Part shown: piece after piece, positions 26,138 through 34,938 of the stretch
Position numbering within the stretch: position 1 is the first letter of the stretch
Layout of the letters: every line of letters begins with the position of its first letter
Assembly (NCBI GenBank): GCA_003220685.1
Contig: QHTE01000049.1
Span: 79,566-143,565, forward strand
Length of the DNA stretch: 64,000 nt
Reading direction: 5' to 3'
DNA from: Candidatus Rokuibacteriota bacterium
GTDB taxonomy: Bacteria; Methylomirabilota; Methylomirabilia; Rokubacteriales; CSP1-6
Notes under the pieces: model-generated
The model's input: only the letters and a program-made list of their open reading frames with translations
Database searches by the model: none
What the model was told of the DNA's origin: nothing
Position numbers and translations under genes: made by a program

Positions 26138-26938
26138 ATGGCGACCAACGTGACTCAACCCGGCTGGATGACGGTGCACGGTGTGCGGCTAGAGATCGTG
26201 GAGCGGGGACAGGGGCGGCCGATCCTCTGGCTCCACGGCGAGGAAGGTCTCGATCCGGGCGCGCAGTTCCTCGATCTGCTCGCGGGCCAGGGCAGCGTGC
26301 TGGCGCCCTCGCATCCCGGCTTTGGCCACTCGCCCGACGTGGCGAGCATCGACACCGTCGACGACCTGTCCTATCTCTATCTCGACCTGCTCGCGGAGCG
26401 GAACCTGCGCGACGTGACCGTGGTCGGGTGCTCGATGGGCGGCTGGATCGCGGCCGAGATGGCGGTGAAGTGCAGCGATCGCTTCAGCGGGCTCGTCCTC
26501 GTCGCGCCGCTCGGCATCAAGGTGGGCGATCGCGAGACCCGCGACATCCCCGACATCTTCGCGCTGCCGCCCGACGAGGTCATGCGGCTTCAGTACCGCG
26601 ACCCGGCGCGGGCCGCCGTCGACCACGGCCAGCTCTCGGACGATCAGCTCACGGTGATCGTGCGCAATCGCGAGGCGACGGCGCTCTACGCCTGGGAGCC
26701 CTACTTCCACAATCCGAAGCTCAGGCAGTGGCTGCACCGGATCAAGCTCCCGACCTTGCTCCTGTGGGGCGCCGACGATCGATTCGTCACCGCGGCGTAC
26801 TACGGCGACGCGTACCGGACCGCGATTCCCGGCGCCCGGTTCGAGACGATCGCCGGGGCCGGCCACTTCCCGCACATCGAGGCGCCGGCGGCCCTCGTCG
26901 AGCGCATCCGGGCGTTCGTCGGCGAGCGAAAGACGTAG
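26138..26938 (+). CDS. Alpha/beta hydrolase (MhpC-like)
   Basis: 266 residues. The oxyanion segment is LWLHGEEG, the nucleophile is Ser in VVGCSMGGWIA (about residue 95), the acid is Asp in LLWGADDRFV, and the base is His in AGAGHFPHIE. All triad residues are present and the length is usual for C-C bond or ester hydrolases such as meta-cleavage product hydrolases. It is first of three plus-strand genes followed by a VOC protein and an LLM oxidoreductase. That context fits hydrolysis of a ring-cleavage product; this assignment is inferred. Confidence 0.9.
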   Translation: MATNVTQPGWMTVHGVRLEIVERGQGRPILWLHGEEGLDPGAQFLDLLAGQGSVLAPSHPGFGHSPDVASIDTVDDLSYLYLDLLAERNLRDVTVVGCSMGGWIAAEMAVKCSDRFSGLVLVAPLGIKVGDRETRDIPDIFALPPDEVMRLQYRDPARAAVDHGQLSDDQLTVIVRNREATALYAWEPYFHNPKLRQWLHRIKLPTLLLWGADDRFVTAAYYGDAYRTAIPGARFETIAGAGHFPHIEAPAALVERIRAFVGERKT

Positions 26939-26950
26939 AGGAGGGAGATC

Positions 26951-27424
26951 ATGGCGACCCGATCCGAGAAGTCGATCGAGGGCCTGGTCAAGACGACGTT
27001 GTTCTCGCACGGGACCATGGAGGTCCGTGACCTCGACAAGTCACGTCGCTTCTACGAGGAATTCCTCGGCCTCGAGTGCGTACGACACCACCCGTTCGCC
27101 CTCATGGTCCGGAAGAACCAGTACTTCTCCGTCGTGGCTGTCCAGGTGGGCGACAAGGTCCATCCGCTGCACGTGCTCAATCACTGGGGTGTGGACGTGC
27201 CGTCTCGCGAGGACGTCGATCGCGCCCACAAGCTGGCCCACGAGCACAAGGACACGTACGGCATCAAGAAGATCATGCCCGCCACCGACCAGCACGGCGC
27301 GTACTCGTTCTACCTGGAGGACCTCGACAGCAACTGGTGGGAGATCCAGCACGTCGCCGCCGGCTTCCACGACATCAAGTTCGCCAAGGGCGACATCACG
27401 GTGCCGGCGCGCGCGCAGGGCTGA
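26951..27424 (+). CDS. VOC-superfamily protein with a complete metal site (extradiol-dioxygenase-like)
   Basis: 157 residues, one VOC module pair. The 2-His-1-carboxylate metal ligands can be read: His20 in LFSHGTMEVRD, His78 in LNHWGVDV, and Glu131 in DSNWWEIQH. This is the arrangement of extradiol dioxygenases and glyoxalases. The signature DPDGxxWEI is here DLDSNWWEIQ. GGAGGGAG precedes the ATG by 4 bp. It lies between a hydrolase and an LLM oxidoreductase, so a ring-cleavage or related oxygenase role is plausible but unproven. Confidence 0.88.
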   Translation: MATRSEKSIEGLVKTTLFSHGTMEVRDLDKSRRFYEEFLGLECVRHHPFALMVRKNQYFSVVAVQVGDKVHPLHVLNHWGVDVPSREDVDRAHKLAHEHKDTYGIKKIMPATDQHGAYSFYLEDLDSNWWEIQHVAAGFHDIKFAKGDITVPARAQG

Positions 27425-27440
27425 CGTCGCGGAGGTAGGC

Positions 27441-28580
27441 ATGCGGGCCTGGTTCTTCAGCGAGAACGCGTATCATCTGTTGCCCGATCCCAAGGAATAC
27501 GACTCGATCCGGGTGAAGCTGCCCAACCGCTACTACGATCCCAAGATCGGCGCCGATCTCTACCACCGCTTCATCGACGAGTGGCGGATCGCCGAGGACC
27601 TCGGTCTGGAGATCATGGTGAACGAGCACCACCAGACGGCGACCAATCTGAACCCGTCAGCGGCGGTCGTCATGGGCGCCCTGGCGCGCGACACGCGCAA
27701 GGCGCGCCTCTTGATCCTCGGCAACCCGATCGCGAACCGGCGAGAGCCCGTGCGTGTGGCCGAGGAGATGGCGATGGTCGACGTCTACTCGCGCGGCCGG
27801 CTCGAGTGCGGGTTCGTGCGAGGCGTGCCCTACGAGATGTCGGCGGGCAACCATCGGCCCACGCGGATGATGGACCGCTTCTGGGAGGCCCACGACCTGA
27901 TCGTCAAGGCGTGGACCAGCCACGACGGCCCCTTCAACTGGGAAGGGAAGTACTTCCACCACCGCCAGGTGAACATCTGGCCGCGACCGTACCAGGAGCC
28001 CCATCCGCCGATCTGGATCACCGCGCTCAGCCCGTCGAGCGCGCGCGAGGTCGGCGCGCGGGGCTACGTCGTCGCGTGCTTCCTGACGGGCTTCGATGGC
28101 ACAAAGGTGGTGTTCGGCTCGTATCGCGAGCGGCGCGCCGAGCTCAAGCTCCCCGAGCCGGCGCTCGACCGCTTCGCCTACGCCGCGCTCGTCTACGTGG
28201 GCGAGACCGACGAGGAGGGCTACGCCGGCGCGCGCAAGCTGATGTGGTACCTCGAGTCCAACAAGGTGCCGCCGCAGTTCACGAGCCCGCCGGGCTACCA
28301 CCCGACCGCGTCGGCGGTGAACGCGATGAAGGGCACGAACCCGGGCATCTTCAAGATGTTCCAGAAGCCGGAGCTCGGGGCCCTCATGGAGCACGGCCTC
28401 GTCTTCGCCGGCAATCCGGACTCGGTCTACCGCCAGATCATGAAGATGTACGACCACGTCGGCGGCTTCGGGCATCTCCTGATCATGGGCCAGGCTGGCT
28501 TCCTGGACCATGACGAGACCGTCAAGGGCATGCAGATGTTCGTCCGCGAGGTTTATCCGCGGCTCAAAGAGCTCGCGTAG
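27441..28580 (+). CDS. LLM-class flavin-dependent monooxygenase-like protein
   Basis: 379 residues from the ATG at 27441, with GGAGGT 5 bp upstream; the open frame runs further upstream but overlaps the VOC gene. Luciferase-like TIM barrel with MVNEHHQTATNLNP near residue 54, the GRLECGFVRGVPYEM block near 117, and WPRPYQEPHPPIWI near 174. Such proteins often use reduced FMN to oxygenate small molecules. Third and last intact gene of the plus-strand trio; an amidohydrolase remnant follows. Confidence 0.9.
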   Translation: MRAWFFSENAYHLLPDPKEYDSIRVKLPNRYYDPKIGADLYHRFIDEWRIAEDLGLEIMVNEHHQTATNLNPSAAVVMGALARDTRKARLLILGNPIANRREPVRVAEEMAMVDVYSRGRLECGFVRGVPYEMSAGNHRPTRMMDRFWEAHDLIVKAWTSHDGPFNWEGKYFHHRQVNIWPRPYQEPHPPIWITALSPSSAREVGARGYVVACFLTGFDGTKVVFGSYRERRAELKLPEPALDRFAYAALVYVGETDEEGYAGARKLMWYLESNKVPPQFTSPPGYHPTASAVNAMKGTNPGIFKMFQKPELGALMEHGLVFAGNPDSVYRQIMKMYDHVGGFGHLLIMGQAGFLDHDETVKGMQMFVREVYPRLKELA

Positions 28581-28643
28581 CGTCCGGCGACACTTTCTGA
28601 TCCGCCTCCTGACGACGGAACAACGTCAGCACTCTGATGACGA

Positions 28644-28796
28644 TTGGCTTGTCATCTTCTCGGTTTCGTTGAGGCCAGCGTCGGGAGCCTTTATGACGCT
28701 TTCGGGCCCGACCGAATGTTCTGGGGGACCGACATCACGCGAATGCCGACCACGTGGAGGCAATGCGTCAGATGTTTACCGACGCGGCGGATTGAC
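28644..28796 (+). pseudogene. C-terminal remnant of an amidohydrolase-2 family gene
   Basis: The translated stretch GSLYDAFGPDRMFWGTDITR, then MPTTWRQCV, is the typical C-terminal metal-binding block (FGPxRMxWGSD) of PF04909 amidohydrolases. The continuation MFTDAAD appears one frame over before a stop. No N-terminal part exists upstream; the first codons overlap unrelated spacer. About 40 codons of an original gene of roughly 300 remain. It was probably the fourth gene of the hydrolase-VOC-LLM operon. Confidence 0.65.
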
Positions 28797-28806
28797 TGCG
28801 CTTCTG

Positions 28807-30060
28807 TCACTTGGCGAAGGTGCCTTTGAGGGTGACAAGGCGCGGTTTCTTCAGGTAGTCGGCCGGGTCGAGGCCGAGGAACTGGTCGACGTTGCGGATG
28901 GTCTCGATCACGACGGGGGCGATCTGGTCGCCGACCTTGTCGATCCGACTAATGTAGATGTCCGACACGACATTCTGGTAGCGGTCGAAGCGCACCCGCC
29001 CCTGCGGCGCCTCCACGTCGGTCCGGCGGAGCGCCTCCACGAACTTCGCTGAGTCCTCGATGTTGCCGCCCGTCGCGCCCACGGCCTGGTCGATCGCGGC
29101 CATCGCCGCGTAGGTGAACGCGGCGGGCGAGCCCGGGTCGCGGCCGAACTTCGAGCGGAAGGCCTGGACGAACTTCCGGTTGCGCGGGGTGTCGATCGTG
29201 TACTGGTAGGGCTGGCTGTTGTAGACGCCGACGGCCGCCTCTCCGGCGGCGGGCAGGAGCGAGACCTCGCTGACGCCCACCGAGGCGTCGACGACCGGGA
29301 TCTTGCCCTTCAGGCCGTACTCCTGGAACTGCTTTACGAAGCGCACGCCGTCGGCGCCGACCGTCTGCACGCCGATGACGTCCACGTCCTGGCGCAGCTT
29401 CGCGACCCAGGGCGCCATGTCCGCGGTGCCGAGCGGCGGATAGATCTCCTGGACGATCTTGCCGCCGGATTCCTCGAAGGCGCGCGCCCACGCCATCATG
29501 AGCTCGAGCGGGCCGACGCTGTCCGAGGCGATGATCGCCGCCTTCCGCGCCTTCAGATGCCGATAGGTCCACTGGCCGATGGGCGCGCCGGTCATGGCCG
29601 CGCTGTAAGTCAGCCGGAACACGTAGGGGTTCTGCTGGAGCGTGAGGTTCTCGGCGACGGCGAAGCCGGAAATCAGCAGCGGGACCTTCCGCGCGTTCAC
29701 GTAGTCTTTCACCGCGAGGGCGGCGGCGGAGAGGACCAGACCGACGATCGCCTGGGCCCGGTCGCGCTCGACCAGCTTGCGGATCTTCGTCAGCGCCACG
29801 TCGGGCCTGGTCTGATAGTCCTCCACCACCATCTCGAGCTTGCGCCGGCCGAGCTGTCCGCCGACCTCGTCGGAATAGAGGCGCGCGCCGTCGATGATGT
29901 CGCGCGCGTAGGTCGCGAACGGCCCGGTCGAGGGCGCCAGCACGCCGATCGTGATCGGCCCGGTTGGCGCCGGCGCTTGCGCGGAAGCGGACGCAATCGG
30001 GCCGAGCACGGCGACAATTAAGGTCGCCCAGCTGAGCGAGCGAACTCTCCGTCCGTTCAC
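28807..30060 (-). CDS. Liv-type substrate-binding protein coupled to an LLM gene
   Basis: 417 residues. The GTG start at 30060 follows GGGGAGAAC and overlaps the stop of the upstream LLM gene (GTGA). Sec signal peptide to about residue 27 (SASAQA), then PITIGVLAPSTGPFATYAR. The body shares EIYPPLGTADMAPW and VVEDYQTRPDVALTKIRKL with the binding protein at 24789-26045, indicating paralogy. No permease genes adjoin it. It would deliver a substrate that the LLM enzyme may act on; that link rests on gene coupling only. Confidence 0.9.
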   Translation of the reverse strand: MNGRRVRSLSWATLIVAVLGPIASASAQAPAPTGPITIGVLAPSTGPFATYARDIIDGARLYSDEVGGQLGRRKLEMVVEDYQTRPDVALTKIRKLVERDRAQAIVGLVLSAAALAVKDYVNARKVPLLISGFAVAENLTLQQNPYVFRLTYSAAMTGAPIGQWTYRHLKARKAAIIASDSVGPLELMMAWARAFEESGGKIVQEIYPPLGTADMAPWVAKLRQDVDVIGVQTVGADGVRFVKQFQEYGLKGKIPVVDASVGVSEVSLLPAAGEAAVGVYNSQPYQYTIDTPRNRKFVQAFRSKFGRDPGSPAAFTYAAMAAIDQAVGATGGNIEDSAKFVEALRRTDVEAPQGRVRFDRYQNVVSDIYISRIDKVGDQIAPVVIETIRNVDQFLGLDPADYLKKPRLVTLKGTFAK

Positions 30061-31100
30061 GACGTTCTCCCCTGAAAGCTCGGCATGACCTTCTCGGCAA
30101 AGAGGCGCAGCGAGCGGAGCGACTGCTCCTGCGTGAGATCGCCCCAGGCGAAACAGCCGATGACGTAGTTCGCGCCCGTCGACTCGATCAAGCGCGCGAC
30201 CTGATCGCGCACGCGCTCGGGCGAGCCGACCAGGATCGTCTCGTGCCGCAGGGCCGCGTCGAGGTTCACGCGCTGGGCGTAGGTGGTGTCGCCGTGGTCG
30301 GCCCAGAGCTTGACGAAGCTCGCCGCCCAGCGGGGATGCGCCGCCCGCACGATCGCCTCGGCTTCCTTGTCGGTGTCGGCGACGACGATCTGACGGTTGA
30401 TGCCGATGCGCGGGGTCGCGACGTGCGGGTTGAGCCGCGCTGCGTCGTCGCGATGCTGCGGCCAGACGGCTCGATATCTCTCGACGAACGGGCGATACGC
30501 CTCGGCCGGGCCGAGGCCCGCCAGGTTCATGTTGTGCGAAGCGGCCCAGGCCACGCTGTCGATGTTGCTCGTCGCGTACCAGAGCGGCGGGTACGGGCGC
30601 TGCAGCGGCACCAGCTCCATCGGCACGTCGTCGTAGCGATAGTGCTCGCCGCGGTAGGTGAGCCGCGGGCTGGTCATCCCAGCGACGAGCACCTCGAGCG
30701 CCTCCTGGAACATGGGCCGCGTGCGCGCCGGATCGAAGCCGTGATAGCCCACCTCGTACGGCGACACGCCCCGGCCCACTCCCATCTCGAGCCGGCCCCC
30801 GCTCAGGTGATCGAGCATGCAGATCTCACCCAGCAATCGGAGCGGCGAGTAGAGAGGCAGGAGGAAGACGAGCGGCCCCAGGCGAATGCGCCGCGTACGC
30901 TGGGCCGCGGCGGCCAGGAATACCGAGGGCGACGGCGCCATGCCGAGCGGTGTGGCGTGATGCTCGGCCAGGTGATAGCAGAAGAACCCCGCCGCGTCCG
31001 CCTCCTGCAGGAGCCGCAGCCGATCCTCGTAGAGCTGGCCGAGCGCTCCCTGCTGACGGCGGTCGATCCAGTCGAACATCCCGAACTCCACGTTCGCCAT
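30057..31100 (-). CDS. LLM-class flavin-dependent oxidoreductase
   Basis: 347 residues from the ATG at 31100 with GGAGGGGG upstream; the frame stays open upstream but is antisense there. The N-terminus NVEFGMFDWIDRR is family-like. FFCYHLAEHHATPLGMAPSP near residue 40 and DHLSGGRLEMGVGRGVSPYE near 97 are the bacterial-luciferase alpha-type motifs. It could be an FMN-dependent monooxygenase. Coupled by a 4-bp overlap to the binding-protein gene. This is the third LLM protein in the window. Confidence 0.9.
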   Translation of the reverse strand: MANVEFGMFDWIDRRQQGALGQLYEDRLRLLQEADAAGFFCYHLAEHHATPLGMAPSPSVFLAAAAQRTRRIRLGPLVFLLPLYSPLRLLGEICMLDHLSGGRLEMGVGRGVSPYEVGYHGFDPARTRPMFQEALEVLVAGMTSPRLTYRGEHYRYDDVPMELVPLQRPYPPLWYATSNIDSVAWAASHNMNLAGLGPAEAYRPFVERYRAVWPQHRDDAARLNPHVATPRIGINRQIVVADTDKEAEAIVRAAHPRWAASFVKLWADHGDTTYAQRVNLDAALRHETILVGSPERVRDQVARLIESTGANYVIGCFAWGDLTQEQSLRSLRLFAEKVMPSFQGRTS

Positions 31101-31159
31101 GGCCCCCTCCGAGCTCTCTGGCTCGGCATTCTCGCATCGGCGGGGGCGACGCGTCGGGA

Positions 31160-31849
31160 TCAGTTCACGGGGGCGGTCTCGATGCCGGCGGTCGGCACTC
31201 GGCGGAAGCGGATCCGATAGTAGGTGATCCACACCGCGATCAGGGGTGCGCCGATCACGGTCGGCCAGAGCCAGCGCACGGCGGTGGGGAGAAAGGTGAA
31301 GTTGACGACGGAGAAGGCCGACACCGTCGCGATGTACGAGCCGAGCATCCCGCCCATGTGGGCGAACCACCACGCGTTCCGGTCCGCGGGCGGACGCACG
31401 AACTTCCCGATGTCGAGCCCGGCGAGGACCATCCCGAGAACGCCGAAGACCACCGGGACGATCCCGAGCCTCTGCCCGGCAGCACCCGGCTGGATGAGCC
31501 CGAGCACGACCATCGATGCGCTCACGACGAAGGTCACGAGCGCGGCCGCGCAGTCGAGCGCGGTGGGTCCTTGCCCCTGGGCGGGACGCTTGCGCGAGAG
31601 CGTCCGATAGCCGGTGAACGCCATGTAGAAACTGAAGACGGCCAGCAGCGCCAGGAAGATCTGCGGACGCCAGAGCGCCATGACGACGGCCGTCGCCGCG
31701 ACCACCGCCATCGACCAGAAGTAGATCTTGCCCCAGCGCCGGTGCGCCCGGCCGCCCTTGACGCTCAGCATCGCCAGCGGTGCCAGGCCGAGGGCAAGCG
31801 TGCCGGCCAGGATGTGGATCCATCGAAGCGTGGTGATCAGCGTATCCAT
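31160..31849 (-). CDS. DUF2306-like integral membrane protein
   Basis: 229 residues, about seven membrane helices. The N-terminus LRWIHILAGTLALGLAPLAM with GGRAHRRWGKIYFWSM is characteristic of DUF2306-type proteins (conserved His in the first helix, then a HRRxGRIY-like loop). His residues in helices 1 and 5 (FAHMGGMLGSYI) could ligate haem or metal; this is speculation. Function is not known. A separate small gene lies 12 bp upstream. Confidence 0.75.
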   Translation of the reverse strand: MDTLITTLRWIHILAGTLALGLAPLAMLSVKGGRAHRRWGKIYFWSMAVVAATAVVMALWRPQIFLALLAVFSFYMAFTGYRTLSRKRPAQGQGPTALDCAAALVTFVVSASMVVLGLIQPGAAGQRLGIVPVVFGVLGMVLAGLDIGKFVRPPADRNAWWFAHMGGMLGSYIATVSAFSVVNFTFLPTAVRWLWPTVIGAPLIAVWITYYRIRFRRVPTAGIETAPVN

Positions 31850-31861
31850 GGCTCGTCCTCC

Positions 31862-32239
31862 TCAGCGGCGCCGCGGGCGGGTGCGCCGTCCCTCGAGCCG
31901 CCTGAGCGCGCGGATCGACTCCGCGCACCACGCGAGCATCGCGCGGCAGCGATACTGCCCATAGTGCAGGGTCGCCAGCGTGAACGGAAGCTGTGGATGG
32001 CTCGCCAGCTCCTCGCGCACGCGCCGCTCGATGCCGACGTACATCTCGAGGAGCGCGCGCTGGCTCGTCAGAACCCCGGCGTGCGCGTGCCCGGCCCGGA
32101 AGAAGTTCTGGCGGAGCGCGTTGGTCATGTAGCCCGAGTCTCGATCGATCAGCGCGGCGAGCAGGTAGGAGCCACCGAGCTCGATCGTCGGCACCAGCAC
32201 GAGGATCAGACCGGCCATCAGTCGCGTCGCCCGGCTCAT
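31862..32239 (-). CDS. Small chimeric ORF: membrane-protein N-terminus joined to a regulator-like C-terminus
   Basis: 125 residues from the ATG at 32239 (AGGAGG 5 bp upstream). Residues 1-54 (GLILVLVPTIELGGSYLL and FFRAGHAHAGVL) match the start of a small membrane protein type that should continue with two or three more helices. After HAHAGVL at about residue 54 the sequence becomes soluble and charged (VREELASHPQLPFTLATLHY, then CRAMLAWCAESI). That resembles the C-terminal helical part of a PadR-like regulator. The most economical reading is an in-frame deletion fusing two genes. Whether the product is made or useful is unknown. Confidence 0.5.
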   Translation of the reverse strand: MSRATRLMAGLILVLVPTIELGGSYLLAALIDRDSGYMTNALRQNFFRAGHAHAGVLTSQRALLEMYVGIERRVREELASHPQLPFTLATLHYGQYRCRAMLAWCAESIRALRRLEGRRTRPRRR

Positions 32240-32289
32240 GGCCGCCTCCTCAAGAGGCGAAGTGTCAAAAGCGGACGTTCTGGAGCGGG

Positions 32290-32934
32290 CTAGTCGTCCT
32301 TTTCCAGGACGAACAGCTCGCCCTGGCGCCAGACGCCGGCGAAGGTGCGCCGGTGCAGGGGGCACGGCCCCCAGCGGTCGAGGGCGGCGAGGTGCTCCGG
32401 CGTCGCGTAGCCCTTGTGGCGGGCGAAGCCGTACTCGGGGAAGGCGCTGTCCGCCTCGACCATGAGACGGTCGCGCGTGACCTTAGCGATGATCGATGCG
32501 GCGGCGACGCTGGCGCAGCGCGCGTCGCCGTCGACGAGGTTGCGCTGCGGGCAGGCGAGACCGCTCAGCGCGACGAAGTCGGTGATCACGAGATCCGGGA
32601 CGACGGTGAGCCGCGCGAGCGCGTCGGCCATCGCCAGCCGCGTGGCCTGCAGGATGTTGATCCGGTCGATCGTCAGGTGATCGACGATGCCGACGCCGAC
32701 CGCGACGGCGCGCTCGCTGATGACGGAGAACAGCGCCTCGCGCTGCTCGGCGGTGAGGAGCTTGGAATCGGCGAGGCCCCGGATGCGGCGGTCGGCGCCG
32801 ATGATGACGGCGGCCGCGACGACGGGCCCGGCGAGGGGCCCGCGCCCAGCCTCGTCGATGCCGGCCACCCGAGTGACGCCTGTCTTCCAGGCTCGAGCCT
32901 CGTAGTGGTACGGCGCCGACGGGGGCGGCGTCAC
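32290..32934 (-). CDS. rnhB: Ribonuclease HII
   Basis: Removes ribonucleotides misincorporated in DNA and RNA primers. 214 residues. The active-site segment GIDEAGRGPLAGP supplies Asp and Glu (about 26-27), the third acid is Asp in VVPDLVITDFVAL, and the fourth is in the CASVAAASIIAKVTRD region. The C-terminal YATPEHLAALDRWGPCPLHR is typical. Start is a GTG at 32934 with a weak ribosome site, 14 bp after the rplS stop. It is the last gene of the ffh-rpsP-rimM-trmD-rplS-rnhB block. Confidence 0.95.
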   Translation of the reverse strand: MTPPPSAPYHYEARAWKTGVTRVAGIDEAGRGPLAGPVVAAAVIIGADRRIRGLADSKLLTAEQREALFSVISERAVAVGVGIVDHLTIDRINILQATRLAMADALARLTVVPDLVITDFVALSGLACPQRNLVDGDARCASVAAASIIAKVTRDRLMVEADSAFPEYGFARHKGYATPEHLAALDRWGPCPLHRRTFAGVWRQGELFVLEKDD

Positions 32935-32948
32935 GTGGACCCGATCGA

Positions 32949-33326
32949 TTACTGCTCGGTGGCCCCGGCGGCGGGCACGAGGGGCGCGCGCTTCTCTTTG
33001 AGGCGCGCGGCCTTGCCGGCGAGCCCGCGGAGATAGTAGAGCTTCGAGCGCCGCACCCGGCTCCGCCGCGCGACCTCGACCCGCTCGATCCGCGGCGAGT
33101 GCAGCGGGAAGGTGCGCTCCACGCCGACGCCGTACGAGATGCGCCGCACGGTGAACGAGGCGCGGCCGCCCTCGCCGCGGCGCCGGATGACGATGCCCTC
33201 GAACAGCTGCAGCCGCTCCTTCTCGCCCTCGATGACCTTGACGTGCACGCGCACCGTGTCGCCGGGCGCGAACCCCGCGCGGTCCTTCTTCAGCTGAGCG
33301 GCCTCGACCAGTCGAATCGCGTCCAT
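32949..33326 (-). CDS. rplS: 50S ribosomal protein L19
   Basis: Large-subunit protein at the subunit interface, 125 residues. The family core is evident: [20 protein letters not shown], then [20 protein letters not shown] and [19 protein letters not shown] chose the ATG at 33326 over a GTG one codon upstream because AAAGGA is 8 bp before it. The C-terminal tail (about 15 residues, [14 protein letters not shown]) is longer than in E. coli. It lies 13 bp after trmD in the standard gene order. Confidence 0.97.
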   Translation of the reverse strand: MDAIRLVEAAQLKKDRAGFAPGDTVRVHVKVIEGEKERLQLFEGIVIRRRGEGGRASFTVRRISYGVGVERTFPLHSPRIERVEVARRSRVRRSKLYYLRGLAGKAARLKEKRAPLVPAAGATEQ

Positions 33327-33339
33327 CACTGCAGTCCTT

Positions 33340-34095
33340 TCAGTTCGCGGGGTCGTCGATTTCCTCCGGCGTCTCCCCGCGCTCGAATCGCTCCACCAGC
33401 TTCCGTTCCTCGGCCGTCAGGCGCGCCGTCGCCAGCAGATCCGGCCGCTCGCGCCACGTGAGCCAGATCGCCTGCACCCGGCGCCAGCGCGCGATCCGCG
33501 CGTGATCGCCCGAGAGCAGCACCGCCGGCACCCGCGCGCCCCGATACGCTTCGGGCCTCGTGTACTGCGGCGGCTCCAGGAGCCCGTCGGCGAACGACTC
33601 GCGCTCGGCGGCGCCCTCGGCGCCCAGCACGCCTGGGAGCAGCCGCGTCACCGCGTCGGTCACCACCAGCGCCGGCAGCTCGCCGCCCGTGACCACGTAG
33701 TCGCCGATCGAGATCGCGTCGTCCGCGATCCCTTCACCGACGCGCGCGTCCACGCCCTCGTACCGGCCGGCCAGCAAGATCAGGTGCGACTCGCGCGCGA
33801 GCGCGGCCGCCACCTCGTGCGTGAAGGTTCGGCCGCGCGGATCCATCAGCACCACGCGCGCCCCGGGTGTGCGCAGCGCCTCCACCGCGGCGAAGAGCGG
33901 CTCCGGCTTGAGCACCATGCCGCCGCCGCCGCCGAATTGATAGTCGTCGGTGACCCGGTGTCGGCTCCCCGCGTAGTCTCGGAGATTGACCACCCGGATG
34001 TCAACGAGTCCGCGCGCCTGCGCGCGCCCCAGCATCGACTCCGCGAGCACCGGCGTGACCATGCCGGGGAAAAGCGTCACGATGTCGATGCGCAT
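33340..34095 (-). CDS. trmD: tRNA (guanine-N1)-methyltransferase TrmD
   Basis: Methylates G37 of tRNAs to prevent frameshifting. 251 residues, normal length. The trefoil-knot SAM site is visible: [16 protein letters not shown] near residue 108 and [16 protein letters not shown] near 130. [20 protein letters not shown] near 46 is the conserved N-terminal loop. Six base pairs separate it from rimM. No frameshift or missing motif. Confidence 0.97.
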   Translation of the reverse strand: MRIDIVTLFPGMVTPVLAESMLGRAQARGLVDIRVVNLRDYAGSRHRVTDDYQFGGGGGMVLKPEPLFAAVEALRTPGARVVLMDPRGRTFTHEVAAALARESHLILLAGRYEGVDARVGEGIADDAISIGDYVVTGGELPALVVTDAVTRLLPGVLGAEGAAERESFADGLLEPPQYTRPEAYRGARVPAVLLSGDHARIARWRRVQAIWLTWRERPDLLATARLTAEERKLVERFERGETPEEIDDPAN

Positions 34096-34101
34096 GGCCC
34101 G

Positions 34102-34620
34102 CTACAGCTCGAGCAGCCCGTCGGGCGGCCGGATCACGACGCGGCCCGCCGCCACGTCGACCTCGAGCACGATCTCGGCCACTGCCGGGATCAGGCACTC
34201 GCGGGCGCCGTCACTCACCACCCACAGGTCCTGCGCGGCCGACTGCTCGATACGGATCACTCGACCAACCTCTCGCCCGTCGTCCGTCGACACGCGGCAG
34301 CCCTCGAGCTGCCACGGATAGAACTGGCCCGGCGGCAGCGGCAGCGCCTCGGCCTCCGGCAGCGCCACCAGTCGCCCCACCAGGGCCGCCGCGGCCTCGA
34401 TCGTCTCGCATCCGGCTAGCGAGATCAGGACCGCCGTGCCCTGCCGGCGCGTCCCGGTAACGCGACGGCTCTGCCGCGTGTCCCGCGCGCGATCCCACAG
34501 AACGCACTCGGTGACCTCCGCGAACCGCTCGGGGTGATCGGTCAGCGGCGTCACGCGCATCTCGCCGCGCAGGCCGTGGGGCCGCGCGATCTCGCCGATC
34601 ACCACGAGACGCTGGGCCAT
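34102..34620 (-). CDS. rimM: Ribosome maturation factor RimM
   Basis: 16S rRNA processing factor that binds S19 in the 30S head. 172 residues from the ATG at 34620; the frame extends upstream into rpsP antisense-free sequence but the family N-terminus (VIGEIARPHGLRGEMRV) begins here. The PRC-barrel C-terminal half shows FYPWQLEGCRVSTDDGREVG and ECLIPAVAEIV. It follows rpsP by 8 bp. The KH-domain gene that often sits between rpsP and rimM is absent. Confidence 0.95.
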   Translation of the reverse strand: MAQRLVVIGEIARPHGLRGEMRVTPLTDHPERFAEVTECVLWDRARDTRQSRRVTGTRRQGTAVLISLAGCETIEAAAALVGRLVALPEAEALPLPPGQFYPWQLEGCRVSTDDGREVGRVIRIEQSAAQDLWVVSDGARECLIPAVAEIVLEVDVAAGRVVIRPPDGLLEL

Positions 34621-34628
34621 CGCGACCG

Positions 34629-34913
34629 CTACTTCTTCGCGGGCGCGCTCGCGATCGTCGGGCTCGGTGCGGTCGTGTTCGGCGCGTTCGCGATCAGCTT
34701 CCGGACCGTGTTCGACGGCTGGGCGCCCTTCTTGATCCACTCATCCACCTTCGCCCGGTCGATCGACACCGTCGGCGGCTGGGTCAGCGGGCTGTAGTGC
34801 CCGAGCACTTCGATGAACCGTCCGTCGCGCGGCGAACGCGAATCGGCCACCACCACGCGATAGGACGGACGCTTGGTCGTCCCGGTCCGTCTCAGTCGTA
34901 TCGTCACTGGCAC
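34629..34913 (-). CDS. rpsP: 30S ribosomal protein S16
   Basis: Small-subunit protein, 94 residues. The family sequence is clear: [20 protein letters not shown], then [17 protein letters not shown] and [14 protein letters not shown]. It has a short Ala/Pro/Thr-rich tail (about 15 residues) beyond the core. 99 bp separate it from ffh, the longest gap in this block, and that gap contains the direct repeat listed below. Confidence 0.97.
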   Translation of the reverse strand: MPVTIRLRRTGTTKRPSYRVVVADSRSPRDGRFIEVLGHYSPLTQPPTVSIDRAKVDEWIKKGAQPSNTVRKLIANAPNTTAPSPTIASAPAKK

Positions 34914-34938
34914 GTGCTCACCCCCTCCATAAGCTCGC

